Source of the DNA: Acestrorhynchus altus
Lineage: Eukaryota; Chordata; Actinopteri; Characiformes; Acestrorhynchidae
Assembly (NCBI GenBank): GCA_034509495.1
Contig: CM067522.1
Span: 7,138,916-7,202,915 of the forward strand
Reading direction: 5' to 3'
Length of the DNA stretch: 64,000 nt
The notes below the pieces were generated by a model. That model was not told the origin of the DNA, ran no database searches, and saw only the letters and a program-made list of their open reading frames with translations. This document shows, piece by piece, positions 1 to 12,100 of the stretch (position 1 is the first letter of the stretch; each line of letters begins with the position of its first letter). Made by a program: the position numbers and the translations under genes.

Positions 1-73
1 TTTCAGTTTCTTCAGACGGCCAATCTGTTACGGTCACTGTGTCACTGATCTCACCCTGCAGGCCGTCAGCTGT
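1..73 (-). CDS. Candidate internal coding exon, runs off left edge
   Basis: On the minus strand a pyrimidine-rich tract ends in a good 3' splice site (AG at 74-75). It is followed by an open frame in phase 0 that starts Thr-Ala-Asp-Gly-Leu-Gln and is acidic and Thr/Glu-rich up to the window edge. The same frame stays open upstream to an ATG at 223-221, directly preceded by a TAA at 226-224, so it could instead be a first exon with a hydrophobic, signal-like stretch encoded around 60-110. An internal donor-like site (CAGG|GTGAGA, near base 55) is a third possibility. The protein is not recognised. Phase 0 matches the donors of the candidate first exons at 5.35, 17.5 and 49.3 kb. Confidence 0.3.
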
Positions 74-223
74 CTGGACAAACGATACAAAAGTAACAGT
101 GACTGTGAGCAGCATGTGCCAGGACTGGTTATGGCCCATTAATCCCAGTATATCAATCTCAAAAGAAACGAACATGGCAGCAGAACTTCTGCACTGATAA
201 CAGCAGTTCAGAACCAAGAACAT

Positions 224-568
224 TTACCACACACACACACCCACACACACCCACACAGCTAAGCTCAGATATTAAATTCTGAATGGTCAGAAGGTTTTTA
301 GTCTTGGAGTCGTGAGCCTGAGTGAAAAAACATCATCTCCAGCAGCATCGTTCTTCATTTCCGACTTACGGATCCCAACGCGAGTCATTTTAAGGGAAAT
401 GTCTTTGGATTCGATCTAAACTGAGCCATTATTCAACAACTCGCTGCTTCACATGTGTAGGAGTGTGTTTGAGGGGACACAGGGCTGACCTCTCTCACAA
501 ACAGCTGCATTCTCTACGGGATACGCACAGGCCTCCGGTCCTCTCTGAACTCACTGCAGCACGGCATG

Positions 569-628
<60 letters not shown>

Positions 629-1086
629 GAGTAGGGGGGTGGTGGTGAAGCAGGAGAGAAAGCACATAGACCAGAAGGGGTGACCATAGGACAGCATGAG
701 TCACTTCGTATGTAGGAGGAATGTACAGTTTATAGCATCAAGGGAGAGTGAAGGAGTGCACATATTCAAACAAAGTGCACATGAGTCCACAGCAGCAGCA
801 TCACCCAACCATATTCATATCAGTAGATACTACAGTTATAATCACATTCAAGAGCAAATTTAGAATTTTAGTTATGATGTGTGGGCATAGAGGCACGGTT
901 CAACCCAGTCAGGAGATGCTCCAACCTTCTCCAAAATTCTGAAGGCACTATCCAGTTTAATAGTGGGGTGGACGCTCTAGATAGAAAGGTCTGGTGGCCA
1001 GACAGGTTATCCAGTCACATTTAAAAACAGTAGATGGTTTAATTAGCTGCAAAGTGGGAAATTTAAACCAAAACAAAAAATTCAGG
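224..1086. other. Non-coding, holds a (GT)n microsatellite
   Basis: No supportable exon is seen. It contains a short CA-rich patch (228-258) and an uninterrupted (GT)n tract of about 26 units at 572-623. Apparent His/Thr-repeat reading frames across the tract are artefacts of the dinucleotide repeat. The rest is unique AT/GC-balanced sequence, likely intronic if the long minus-strand gene model is right. Confidence 0.6.
572..623. repeat. (GT)n microsatellite
   Basis: This is a perfect dinucleotide run of about 52 bases, seen directly. It is likely length-polymorphic. Confidence 0.97.
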
Positions 1087-1262
1087 GGTTCTCAGCCCTT
1101 GTCCTAGGGGCACCCCTACCCTGCATATAATAAAGCTTACCCTGTTCCCAACACACCTGATACATCAGCTCCTTCACAAGCCCTTCAGAGTTGCATGGGA
1201 TGTGTTAAAGCTAGTGTGCAGGGGAGGGGGTGCCTCCAGGACTAGGGTTGAGAGACACGGTT
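1087..1262. mobile_element. Short MITE with inverted termini (copy 1)
   Basis: The left end reads tctcagcccttgtcctaggg and the right end is its imperfect inverted complement (cctccaggactagggttga). Body and ends match a second copy at 4402-4577. It has no coding capacity. It looks like a non-autonomous DNA transposon of the kind widespread in fish; a hAT-type origin is only a guess. Confidence 0.7.
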
Positions 1263-2950
1263 CTAGCTGAAAGGTGACATATGATACACAAGTGGAAAAA
1301 GTAGGAAATTCCCACGAAAGTCTTTTTTTTTAATGTATGGAAATGTTCTATTCATGTAAACAGTATTAAGAGGTGGTGATGGCAGGTTGGGGGCTAGCAG
1401 ACCAAAGCAGAGGAGAAGGTCAGAGCAGAGTGAGGGACTGTTTGCTCTCTGATATGTTTGAAAATATATATGAAATATGAAAAACAGTTACTTTCTGGTG
1501 CTCCAGAGCCATTTATCCAAAGTAGGAGATGTTCCAGTGACCAAAATGTGTGGAAGTGTGGCATTACTCAACCAAATCCAACCGCAGCAGATTCTCCATG
1601 TCGGAACGTTTAGTGGTCCAGAGACATTATCCAATCAGATTTAATAGCAATGAAGGGTCTAGCTGGCAAAAAGCAGCAGAAGCTTCAGCTGGTGAAGGTT
1701 TAGAACTCCAGAAGGATCATCAGGCCAAAGTCCATCACCCTTACTGAAAACATCACTATTCACTACTGTTTCCATGACTGTTTTCTGTAAATCCACTAGC
1801 AGCCAACTGTCTGTCAGCAGCGCTGTGTCCACCAGGATCTCACTCCAAAGCTGAAGCTCCAATTTTGCTGCATATGAACCTTCCCTGGTGAACGTTCAGT
1901 CCAAAGTGTGGTAGTTTTTAAACTCTGCCATCATCCACTATATCACCCAGCAGGCGTGGTACTCCTTCATCCACACACACACACACACCTCCATAAAAGC
2001 AGGCAGTGTAAAGAAGCTGATGATCTTGCAGTGTTGCACTGAATCAGGCCTGATGAGCGATCGGCATTTTTGGCTCTCCACCTGAACAGCCTCATAAAAC
2101 AGAATGACAGTGCTGCAGCCTCTTCCCCGAGATGGAGATTGGCCCCTACACAGAATCTCTCTCAGCATCACTTCCACTCCGTCCTGCAGCACTACCTACA
2201 TATGCATCTCTCCATTTCCTGACCTCTCCGGAGATAAATTGCACTGTCCGGGCTAAAAATATATGATGCTGCTCCTCAGCAAATGGCTTTGCTCAGCTAA
2301 GCAACTCTCCCAAGACCGCTCCCGGACAAGCCAAGCGGAATAAACACAGGGGTCTGAAAGAAAGGCTGGGCTTGGCGGTGGGACAGTGACGAGTCAGGGA
2401 ACTGTGTATTTTAGTGCTTGTTTTGTCTCTGTTGTCAGGGTTTGTCTTTCGTTTTCAGCGCAGTCTGACTGTGCAGCTTCAGGGCTACACCTGTACAGGA
2501 CACAACCAGCCAAGCTCAGATGCTGAGGAATGATCCCACTGAGCTGACCCAGATTTCCCAGCAGAGCAACATCCTACTGAGACAATAGATTTTGTCCTTG
2601 ATAAAGGTGGACAGCCACTGCAGAGACAAAATGTTCAAGTTACACAGATCCATGAGATTAAGGGCTGGTTTTCTAAGTCCAGACCAAGCCTAAATCTAGA
2701 CTAAGCCTAAATCCCATTGGTGAGGAAACATTTCAGAAAGACCATCAACCTTTAAACCAAATTCAAATGTTCTGTTGGACATCTTATGAAAATAGCTCTT
2801 AAGATCAATGCAATGCTTCCAGCATTGTCCACTCAGAAGTGACTTTATTGTATTTGTGACACGATGCTCCTACCACTCCTACCACTCCAGAGGCAGTCAT
2901 GTTGTAGGGCATCCCTCTGCAGATGAGAAGCTTATTAACAGTGCATGAAG
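1263..2950. other. Non-coding stretch, one MITE fragment
   Basis: I see no supportable exon. Around 2664-2760 there is a fragment ('ctggttttctaagtccagac ... tctagactaagcctaaat') resembling the terminus of the element at 6877-7004. Short open frames here lack splice sites or conserved character. Confidence 0.5.
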
Positions 2951-3304
2951 TAGGGCTGGGTGAAATATCAATACTTAAATCAATATCGGGATATAAACAG
3001 AGCAGCTTATGGGCTGAGACAATATTTTTATATTGAATTTTAAAGTTTTTAAATAACGTTGTTTCAGACTTGCAGAACCTCGTTTCTGCTCCACCCCCTG
3101 CTCCCAGCCGCTCCTCTATTCTGCTCCCCTCCACCGCCACTGGGGTCTTCTTCATAGACTATTGAAGATCAAATTTTAATATGTTTAAAGAGAATAAAAA
3201 AGACAGAAGAAGGATTTGACAGGGCCATTTTTTCACCTCGTATTTCGTCATTCAGCTACGATATATTGGGGTATGATTCTTTTTGTCTGTATCACCCAGC
3301 CTTA
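2951..3304. mobile_element. MITE with 'agggctgggtga' inverted termini
   Basis: The left end (tagggctgggtgaaatatc) and right end (gtatcacccagcctta) are inverted complements. The interior is AT-rich with a pyrimidine block (ctgctcccagccgctcctc). Similar interior blocks recur at about 44.74-45.02 kb and, inverted, at about 35.9-36.0 kb, so this is a dispersed family. There is no coding capacity. Confidence 0.7.
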
Positions 3305-4401
3305 ACACAGAGACACAAATCAGAATCCAAAAACACCATGGATCCCTTCCAGCAATTACTGATTCCACTGAACGTTGCTGGATCAGAAGCGAGTGGCGTT
3401 TCTGGCACTGTGGGCACTTGGCTTTAACAATGGCTCATCTATTGATTCATCGTACCTCCGAAACAAAACTCGAGCTGCAGCAATCAGATCGATCCAAGAG
3501 TCTGCACATATTCCAAACGAGTAAAGTGCAGGCTGTCTCCATGCTTCTTCATCTCTGATGTGGGTGACCTTTTCTGAATCTTACTGGGGAGGTTTAACCT
3601 AATTCGAACACACAGCCTCCCGCATACATCAGCTCACCACCGTCTGAATGCAGAGAAAACGAAAGGTCTAACAGACATTCTTCTGGACGAGGGTGAAGGG
3701 AGTGGGAAAAGGTAGGCAGCTTTGGGGTCAAGTTTCCATTAGGGAGGAATTCATAAGTTATGAGGCGATTGTGGGGCCCCTGCACATTCATCAAGAGATG
3801 AAAACCCTGCAGGGTATGAAATATGCGCTGCTTGATGTGCAATACCAAGTCTGTCCCAACAATAGCTGGAATGCTTCAATTTCACCAAACCCCAAGAGCT
3901 TAGAGGACGTGCATTTAGTCAGCTGGCTGCTAAACTCAGTATGTGGCAATGTCCCTGGCAAACACTGACAAGGAATGAGGGATAAATATGTTATATGATA
4001 TGGTCCAAAATGTCCACATTGTCCTCTGCGGGGTTCCTGTGTTTCTGAAAGGGTCCCTTTCCAGCCCGTCACTGTATTCGCAGTGTCCATGCTGTTTCAC
4101 AATCACTACATTTCTGCACCAGATATTGACTGCGTCCTGCGGGACATGGTCAAACGGGAAACGGTGTCCGTCACCGTCACAAGATCCACTGGGTAGAGAA
4201 GTAACTGTTAATCAATTTGATTTCATCGGACTGGGTGTAATTGAATGTACATTTTCCGACAGAAGATTTAGAACAGACTAAGCTTTGAGGTCTGCTGAGG
4301 TACGGAGCAGCACCTGACTGGAAGGGATGACTGGGAAAGATGGAGGAGCTCCTGAAAGGTGTGCACTGCCTCCCTATGGCGGTCAATCTTTGAAGAGTCT
4401 G
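3305..4401. other. Non-coding, nothing recognised
   Basis: Several overlapping reading frames of about 90-100 codons exist on both strands. None has splice signals or recognisable composition, so I do not call them. No repeat family is recognised. Confidence 0.4.
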
Positions 4402-4577
4402 GCAGTGTTTCTCATCCCTGGTCCTGCAGGCACCCCTACCCTGCATACTGAGCTTTGCCTGCTCCCAGCACCCCTAACTCAACTAATCAGCTTGTTCACC
4501 AGCCCTGCGGAGTCGCACATTGTGCTAAAAATGTATAGGGCAGTGGTGCCTCTAGGACCAGGGTTGAGAAACACTTC
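4402..4577. mobile_element. Short MITE with inverted termini (copy 2)
   Basis: It starts cagtgtttctcatccctggt and ends with the inverted form accagggttgagaaacact. Ends and interior are shared with the copy at 1087-1262, which supports a dispersed non-autonomous element. Confidence 0.75.
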
Positions 4578-4916
4578 TGTGCTCAGAAAAGCTCAGTGTC
4601 ATACTGTCCACACCACCACCATGCTTCACAGCTCTGTCCATCAACCAGCTTATGGGTGTCGGGCTAATCTCTGCTTATGCACATTCCTCAGTGCCCTGCT
4701 CGTTTATCCTCTCCCTCTGGTTAACTAACCGACCAGTTACGGGGTCATTTCACTGCTGAATCAGCTGATCATCCAGCAGAAGCGCCTTCATTATCTTATT
4801 CGCACTCTTCAACCCCACGCGGGTCTGCAGCCAAAAGATTCAGCGTGCGACCAAGGAAACAGACAGATTCACTCAGAACACTGAGGTAAAACTTACCGTT
4901 CAGCTACACACCCCCA

Positions 4917-5258
4917 ACCCCCCAAACACACTCACAACCTGCTCCCCCCAAACACACTCACAACCTGCTCCCCCCAAACACACTCACAACCTGCTCCCCC
5001 CAAACACACTCACAACCTGCTCCCCCCAAACACACTCACAACCTGCTCCCCCCAAACACACTCACAACCTGCTCCCCCCCCAAACACACTCACAACCTGC
5101 TCCCCCCAAACACACTCACAACCTGCTCCCCCCAAACACACTCACAACCTGCTCCCCCCTAAACACACTCACAACCTGCTCCCCCCAAAACACACTCACA
5201 ACCTGCTCCCCCAAAACACACTCACAACCTGCTCCCCCCAAACACACTCACAACCTGC
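4917..5258. repeat. 27-bp minisatellite, about 12-13 copies
   Basis: The unit is caaacacactcacaacctgc followed by tccccccc, 27 bp with length variation in the C run. Copies are nearly identical, indicating recent expansion or conversion. The unit length is a multiple of three. On the minus strand its left edge abuts a donor-like site (GAACG|GTAAGT, near 4898). Confidence 0.95.
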
Positions 5259-5351
5259 TGTGATGGAGGTGTGGAGACAGTGTCAGAGTGGGATTGTTGT
5301 GAAGATGTTGATGAATGAGAGAGCGAGAGAGAGAGAGAGAGAGAGACTTAC

Positions 5352-5375
5352 TCGTTGGTTCTTGGTGTTGTTCAT
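5352..5375 (-). CDS. Candidate short first coding exon
   Basis: On the minus strand an ATG (5375-5373) begins an eight-codon frame, Met-Asn-Asn-Thr-Lys-Asn-Gln-Arg, ending exactly at a perfect-looking donor (CGA|GTAAGT) in phase 0. Being so short it could be chance. Its value is that its phase matches the candidate acceptor exon at 1-73 and the two other candidate first exons (17.5 and 49.3 kb). The product is not recognised. Confidence 0.2.
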
Positions 5376-5450
5376 GTTAGAAGCGTCAAATCTCCACAAA
5401 CACACTCCGGAATGTCTTCAGAGAGAGACCCATCTGCTCAACGGCTCAGT

Positions 5451-5546
5451 AACGTGTGTGTGTGTGTGTGTGTGTGGAGGGCTGCACTTAGCCAAGCCCA
5501 CTACAGCTACCGAGTGGCTCTCCACTGCAGTGGAGCTCACACGAGG

Positions 5547-5617
<71 letters not shown>

Positions 5618-5618
5618 C
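5451..5618. repeat. (GT)n microsatellites with GA tail
   Basis: There are two GT tracts (about 5453-5476 and 5550-5604); the second continues into a GAGA run. A GA-rich run also precedes them at 5318-5346. Cys-Val repeat frames across them are artefacts. Confidence 0.95.
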
Positions 5619-5753
5619 ACTAGCCTGCAGGAGTTACAACTTAATGCCAAGTTGTTTTAAAGGCAATTATAAGCGAACCTGAGGTGACAACAAGGTCAGG
5701 GCTCTGACTGCAACTCTCCTCTTCAACTATTCAGCTATAATCCCATTTCCAAA

Positions 5754-5786
5754 CCCCCCCAACACCCCCCCCCCCCCCTCTCTCTC
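5754..5786. repeat. Poly-C / CT simple repeat
   Basis: A C-homopolymer of about 14 bases, interrupted upstream by short A runs, passes into CTCTCT. Seen directly. Confidence 0.9.
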
Positions 5787-6149
5787 ATGCACTGGGATTA
5801 CATCACTGTGCTAACAATAGCTGGGAATGCTACACGTGAATCCAGTTGCTTCTGCCATTTAAACCAGTGAGAGCTCCACTGGTAAACCTGCTTAGGGTTA
5901 CTTTTTTACGTTTTGGGGGAATAAAAAGAAGAAAACAAACAAACAAACAGGAATTTTCACCAGAAATCAGCAATCCAAATACGATACTAACAGCACATCC
6001 TGTGTCCAAGACAAAATGTAAAACAAATGTTAATCTTGGCTCATGCTGCAGTCCTGAATTGAAAAGAGACTGAACTGCTGCAACTTCCTTCTTGTTGGCC
6101 TTTCTATGAGATCCAAAATGCATCACGGCTCGTCTTTAATGTTCCCAAG

Positions 6150-6635
6150 TTCAACCCTGTAACTCCTCTGCTGCGTCCCCTTCCCTGGCTTCCTGTAGCT
6201 GCCCACACCAGGCAGCCAAAAACAGACCAGCCCCTCTGTATGTGACGGCAACGGTCAAAATCAAGATCCCTTCGAGCATCAAATACCCTTCGACCCACCA
6301 TCCCTCAAGACGCTTAGAAGACACGCATCCAGACTCTTCTCTGTTTGGGCAACAAACTGGGAGTCTGAACAGCTGAGTCACTTGCTGTCTTCAAATGCAG
6401 ACTGAAGACCTTCTCTGTCAGGAGCATTTAACACATTAAATGTGTATATTTATACTGAATCTTGCGGGTATCAAGGTATCCAACCTGACATTTGTTTTGG
6501 CAGTATCTAAGCGTGAGGAATCTCTGGATTCTAGCCTCTACAAACTAGCTGAGGATATTTTCTGAGTGAACAGCAAAGCACTTTTGTAAGTCACTCTGGA
6601 TAAGAGTGTCTGCCAAATTCCATTAATGTAAATAT
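6150..6635 (+). mobile_element. LINE 3'-end relic
   Basis: Frames full of stops resemble the C-terminal end of a fish non-LTR reverse transcriptase, and the segment ends in the widespread tail 'gtaagtcactctggataaga ... tctgccaaattccat ... taaatgtaaat'-type sequence. That tail is a hallmark of LINE/SINE 3' ends in many teleosts. The clade is not certain. Confidence 0.6.
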
Positions 6636-6876
6636 CGGGCAGATACAATCTGCCTCTGGTAGATATGTCATGGAAAACAGCAACATTGCAATGGCGATGC
6701 TGACATGAAATACTGCGCAGCTCTACTAATAAAACACATTGTGAGCAGGTTTAGAATAGATTTATTGTAGGACCAGATCAGATTTATTCCACCCCTCCAA
6801 AATCTGATCTAGCATTTTCCGCTAAAATCAGACTGATCCGGATACTAATTACGCCATCATCCATTTCTAACATCCT

Positions 6877-7004
6877 GGGCTGCTTTCCCAGACAGGGATT
6901 ATGCTTAATCATGGAACACACTTTAATTTCAAAGGAAACTCTCCATTCGAAATGCTGTGTAGCTGTGTGGGTCTAGACTCAACCCCTGTCTGGGAAACTG
7001 GCCT
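6877..7004. mobile_element. Small palindromic MITE
   Basis: The ends ggctgctttcccagacaggg and ccctgtctgggaaactggcc are near-perfect inverted repeats of about 20 bp around a core of about 90 bp. It is non-coding. The family recurs as a degenerate fragment at about 2664. Confidence 0.8.
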
Positions 7005-7194
7005 ATAATGCGAATTACCAATTAACCAGTAAATCCTACAAACTGGTGAGAATAATAAAGTACACAAAAGCACATATTCCACTGTGCTCAAGCAAAAAAA
7101 GAGCAAAGGAAAATAAATAACTGAGTAGCTATTTAAGTTAAGATAGAAATTTCAGTTGCATTTGATTCATTTTGGCAAAATCTGCACAAAACGT

Positions 7195-7600
7195 TTACAT
7201 CTGTTGTTGTGGGTGTTGTGTTCTTCGCAGCAGTCTGTTGGGGAGGCTGCATCAAAGAAGACTGATCAAGAAGGCCGGCTGTGTTCTCGGATGCTCACTG
7301 GAGAGGTTGGAGGTGGTGGTGGGAAACAGAATTCTCAATAAACTGACTGCTATTCTGGACAACACATCCTAGCCCCTGCATGACTTACTGGTCAGACAGC
7401 AGAGCAACAGACTGGTAACAGGAGGTTGTTTGTACCAACAGCGATCACACTGTACAGGTTTTCCTCACTGTGTCGGGACATTATTACACACTGAGCCACT
7501 AACAGTGGCTGGACATTGTCTGAACTCCTTCTAGCCAATCACTGCACTTTATCTGCATGCTTAATATTTATGCAATTACATACTTCATACTCATAACAGC
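7195..7600 (+). mobile_element. LINE reverse-transcriptase C-terminal relic
   Basis: The plus frame encodes a broken run resembling the extreme C-terminus of a fish LINE ORF2 (motifs such as Lys-Lys-Ala-Gly-Cys-Val, then Asn-Lys-Leu-Thr-Ala-Ile-Leu-Asp-Asn, then Pro-Leu-His-Asp-Leu-Leu). Stops interrupt it. It is a 5'-truncated, dead copy. Confidence 0.6.
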
Positions 7601-8496
7601 CCATTTCTGTAGATCACTAGTTTAAGCTTTAGCTCCATCCATCTATCCATCCATCCACCATTACCATGACAAACACAAATAAATAAAATCAATCACTCTG
7701 TACCAGATCAGGCTGTGGAAGAAAGTATGAGGGTTGTTGCCTTTCTTTAAAAGCTGATGATCATTATAAACCAACATCTTTATACCTGTTTCTGTATTAA
7801 AAAAAGAAAAATCCTCAAAACCTCCAACAGATGACACCGAGTAATCAAATTCTGTCATTTCACTTCTGAAGTCAGCTACCTGCTTTGTGCATTTTCTATG
7901 CATAGACTCTGATCTGCTTTAATCACAGTCCCACCTGTCTGGTTGTCTGATCAGGGGGCATCTGGAGATTGGAGACTGCCAGGGAGCTGACAGACTTGTA
8001 CCCAGATTAAGATGCTTCCGATGGGCTCCTCCAGGAGCAACAGCAGGCACCATTCAGCCTGGTGGAAAACAGCCAGGATTCAAGGGATGAGTCCCAAATG
8101 GCTCTGTTTTGGTGGTCCAAAAATGTGACCGTAATGGAGGGTATTTATTATTTAATTCGAATGATTTCAGAAAGTGTGTGTAGGTGTGAACAGAGAGCGT
8201 GAGGGCAAATGAATCGGACTGTTGTTGCATTCTGGATGTTTATGTTTTCTTTGCCTTTTGTCAATAAATTTTACAACGAGAGCAGTAAGAGAGAAAAGGG
8301 AGTGTAGGTGGGCAGTGTAGAGGAGAGTGTACGAGTGGGTGTGAAAAGCAGGTGGGAAAAAAAACAACACAAAAAGAGAAGAAAACATGGATCACAAATT
8401 GAAACAAGAGTAGAGGTGCAATGACAAAGAAAGATGAAACACTGGAGAGGAGCCAATCAGTGGGCAGAGCTGGTGAGGCTTCAAATGTTCAGTTTT

Positions 8497-8498
<2 letters not shown>
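7601..8498. other. Non-coding, nothing recognised
   Basis: AT-rich unique sequence with a short atcc/catc run at about 7636-7656. No exon or named element is recognised. Confidence 0.5.

Positions 8499-8590
<92 letters not shown>
8499..8590. repeat. (AC)n microsatellite, about 45 units
   Basis: This perfect CA/TG run of about 90 bases is the longest microsatellite in the window. The Thr-His and Cys-Val repeat frames it creates are not genes. Confidence 0.98.
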
Positions 8591-8593
<3 letters not shown>

Positions 8594-8814
8594 AAATATT
8601 CCTACAGCCTGTGAAACACACCTAAAGCACTCGGAGAATGGTTTTCTAAGAATCTTTCCTCATTGGTCCAGTAAGAGGATCTGTTTGTGAACAGCTGCAC
8701 ACATAGCTACATGCCATGAGGAGGGGGATAATGTGTGGGCATGAGAGAGAGAGGCTATGTACTAGTTTATGTGTGTGGCATATTTGTACAATGTGGCAGT
8801 AAAGGTTATTTGGC

Positions 8815-9110
8815 GCCACCACGAAAGAACTTTCCTGTGGCAAATTTTTATGTACCAAATTTTTCAGACTAGTTCACCCAACAGCCTGGTCAGCTCAGCA
8901 CATCTGCAGGATGCCAATCCCGTTAGGTCAGCTGACAGACACCTGGGTTTAGCATTGCACTGGGTGATGGGATGGCGTGAATGTCATCCAGAGACAGCAA
9001 GGCCATAAATAAAATCTCACAGACTCCTGGCCACGTGAAATCACTAGGAACTGAACGTACAGTTTCCAAAAGTTTCCAACACTTAGACCGTTACACCACC
9101 TTGGTGCCAC
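8815..9110 (-). mobile_element. Probable tRNA-derived SINE
   Basis: On the minus strand the segment begins ggcaccaaggtggtgtaacg (A-box-like) with a B-box-like gttcagttcctagtg about 40 bases later. It ends near a duplicated-looking 'ggcgcca'. The layout fits a degenerate tRNA-head SINE. No functional tRNA is implied. Confidence 0.45.
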
Positions 9111-12100
9111 TTGAATGCATGATTCACTGAGGAACTTAACTGAAACCATTCAATTTAAGGGTTTTTAAGAGAAGCAAGGTCATTTATTGCATTGTTTCAA
9201 AGCCCATAAGCAAATAGACTTCAAAGAATATTATATTATATACTTCAGGATCAATCAAATTATAAATGCAAGATCCGAAACAGGAGGACAAAAGCCGAGA
9301 GCAGTGCGGGACATGGACAAATCTACGAACTCATAGAGACCAATAACACATATGCAGACCTAACAAATATGGGAAAACCTTCATGTTAAAGTCGAGGACC
9401 ATGTTTCCAATTAAATGTACGTTATTTTGTATAACATACAGTGACGTCAAGGGTCCACTCTGGCTTTGGTATTTGATCTGTGTATCCATTTACCATCTCT
9501 GCCTGTCTGTACTATTTCTACACTGTTTACTTCCTCACTGGGGGGAAAAGTCATTCTCCAAACAAACTCAATCTTGTTTCCCATCTGAAAGAAGTCAGTC
9601 TGAGGACGTCTTCCTTCCTTCAAATACACATCAGATTCAAAACCGTGCCTCCTTGGCCTCCATGTTTTGTCACAAAATCATCTTGAAAATCACATTTGTT
9701 TTTGTGGCTTATTGCTTTTGCATCTTTGGTCATGTGTGCGAGTTATGAATTTGGCATTGGTTTTGCTGGGTGGGGTCAATGGGAAGTGTGTTGAATGCTT
9801 TTTCGCCACTAATCAGCTGAGTGCAGACTGAGTCATCAACTACGAACACCACAATAAAAGATGTTCAAAACAACCACATCTGAAACAGCAAGGCGGCATT
9901 AAGACTATTCATTCAGTTATAGAGAAATTCCCATTTGGGTGATTGAAAACCAAGCATTTCGGAATGCTTTCAGCTTCACAACAATACATTCACAATGTGT
10001 GAAAGGCTTTCACTAGTTACACTATAGCATGAGAAACTGTTTGGGAAGAAAGCTGTGGATACAGAAATGTGGCCCGGAATGTGTGCTTCAATCAACGTAT
10101 TGTGTAAAAGCCTTTAGGGGAAATTGATTTTTTCATTACGACAACAAACAAACCAACACAACCCGTGAGGGGAATGATTAAAATCAATTAGTCATGAATG
10201 AGTGCAGACAATAACGGCAGCATGAAACAAAACTCCACTAAACCAATACTGAACCAGGTTCCCAAGATTAAGATTGATCCAAAACGTACAATAAAGCCCC
10301 TCCAAATGCCTCTCTCTCGGCTTCATTCAGAAAACGGACAATGATGTGCAATAACAAATCATGTAAATGTCTGTACCGTCCACTACGCTGCACTATAGAC
10401 TTCATAATTCACAATAACGGCAAGGAAACAACAAACATTGCCACGGTAGGCATCTGCAAATCAGCCAATTGTGTGCTATGAAGGAAGCTATCCAAAGACA
10501 GAGTTAAGCTATGAAGTCAATGACAGCTCAGCCCGCTGCTTATCCATCCAGAGCCAATGAGAGCTATGCTGCTTCTTTATCCAGCAGCACAGTAAGCTGG
10601 CTTAACCTACAGATTTCCCTGTGATGATGAGATTACACACCCGTGCCACTTGCTTGCAGACGGGAATGTTCCTTTCCTCTCTTTCAAAGCAGAGGTGCGT
10701 ATTGCTTTATTTCCTATATGGTCCTGTTTCGCCTTGGTAAAGGAGGTCAAGCTGAGTCAGAACACCTAGTAAGTATAACCTGGCCTGGTCCCAAATTACT
10801 GACCTTTTATAAACGCTGATGGTGCTACAATCTTTTAGAGGCTGCTGGTGTTGGAATACGACTGTCTGTTCATTAAAGCTCTCGCTCCTTTTTCTATTTT
10901 AACAGCTCCCACCACTGAGCTGGCTAGCCCTTATTCCACAGTAGGATGCTTCACCAGAAGCATTCAAGTTCCACTACGTCACCCTCAACAAGGGGGCTTC
11001 ACAAAGGAGGCGAAGAGTGTAACTCAATAGGCTTTATGTGTACCAATCCCAAAGTGGGCAGCTTTGAACGGGACTCTCCTCTGAAACATCCTTAGATCCT
11101 TCCAATTAAATATCATCATCTCCTCCAAGAGTTCAATCCACCGACCTCGTCAGACGGAAGTAGGAACAAGCTGCACCTCTCAGCACCTTCCAAACAGACA
11201 AAAGTGTTTCTCAGAGACCCACATGGCAGCAGCAGGATCGATGAGGCTGGAGGCTGACACAGCTTAACCATGCACAGGGGAACTGCATTTACACTAAGGG
11301 AAGCCATAAATCTAATAGACCCATTTAGTGATAATGCAAGACATGAAACATTGAGCTGAAGCACATCCATCTTGCAGGTACTGGCAGAGATCTGAGTACT
11401 GGAACACAATGAACTGCTGCATTAGGCAACACTGGGGTTTCAGGTTTTGCAATGCTCAATAAATTGTGTTTTAATAGAGCAACGCAGACTTAATCCGATA
11501 TTGTGATCTACACGACTAGAATATTACATTACGCAATTAGTTCTGCTTAGTAAAAACAGACGGTGATGTCGCTGTAGAGCATTAAGTGCACAAGCGAACC
11601 CACCGACCTTTTCATTTTTAGGTGCTTTTGGACAGATGACCTATTCACATTTTAAAATCCCCGTTGTAATCTTTGCAGACCACAGCGTCAGTCAAATCTA
11701 AGGGCACTTTCACATCAGCAGTTCAACTGAACTCGGGATCGTTCACCCTTGGTGCGATTCGATGGGTGTTATTACAGTAATTGCTCTTGGATACTGACCA
11801 AAATGCTGCACCAGGACCCTTGAGAGAAGGTGGTCTTTTGAAGAGGTTCATTTGTGGCAAGAATGTAATCTGACATTGATCTGATTTTCTATCAGGTTTT
11901 GTTTTGGCTTATTTTTAGCTTATTTGAGCTCAGTAGCTTCCTTATCCAACAGCGCCTGGAATAGAGCTCAGTTAATTATTACAGCTATGAACAAATGTCT
12001 CCTCTGTTGTTGCACAGAAATATGCACTTGTCCTGAAGACCTATTTAAGTTCTTGTTCCCACCCCAGAGAGGTCTGATCATTGACATTTCAGGTTCCAAA

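Noticed and set aside
495..704. Minus-strand frame rich in Thr-His repeats
   Set aside because: It is created entirely by the (GT)n microsatellite; no coding character outside the tract. The same applies to frames at 5260-5682 and 8392-8690.
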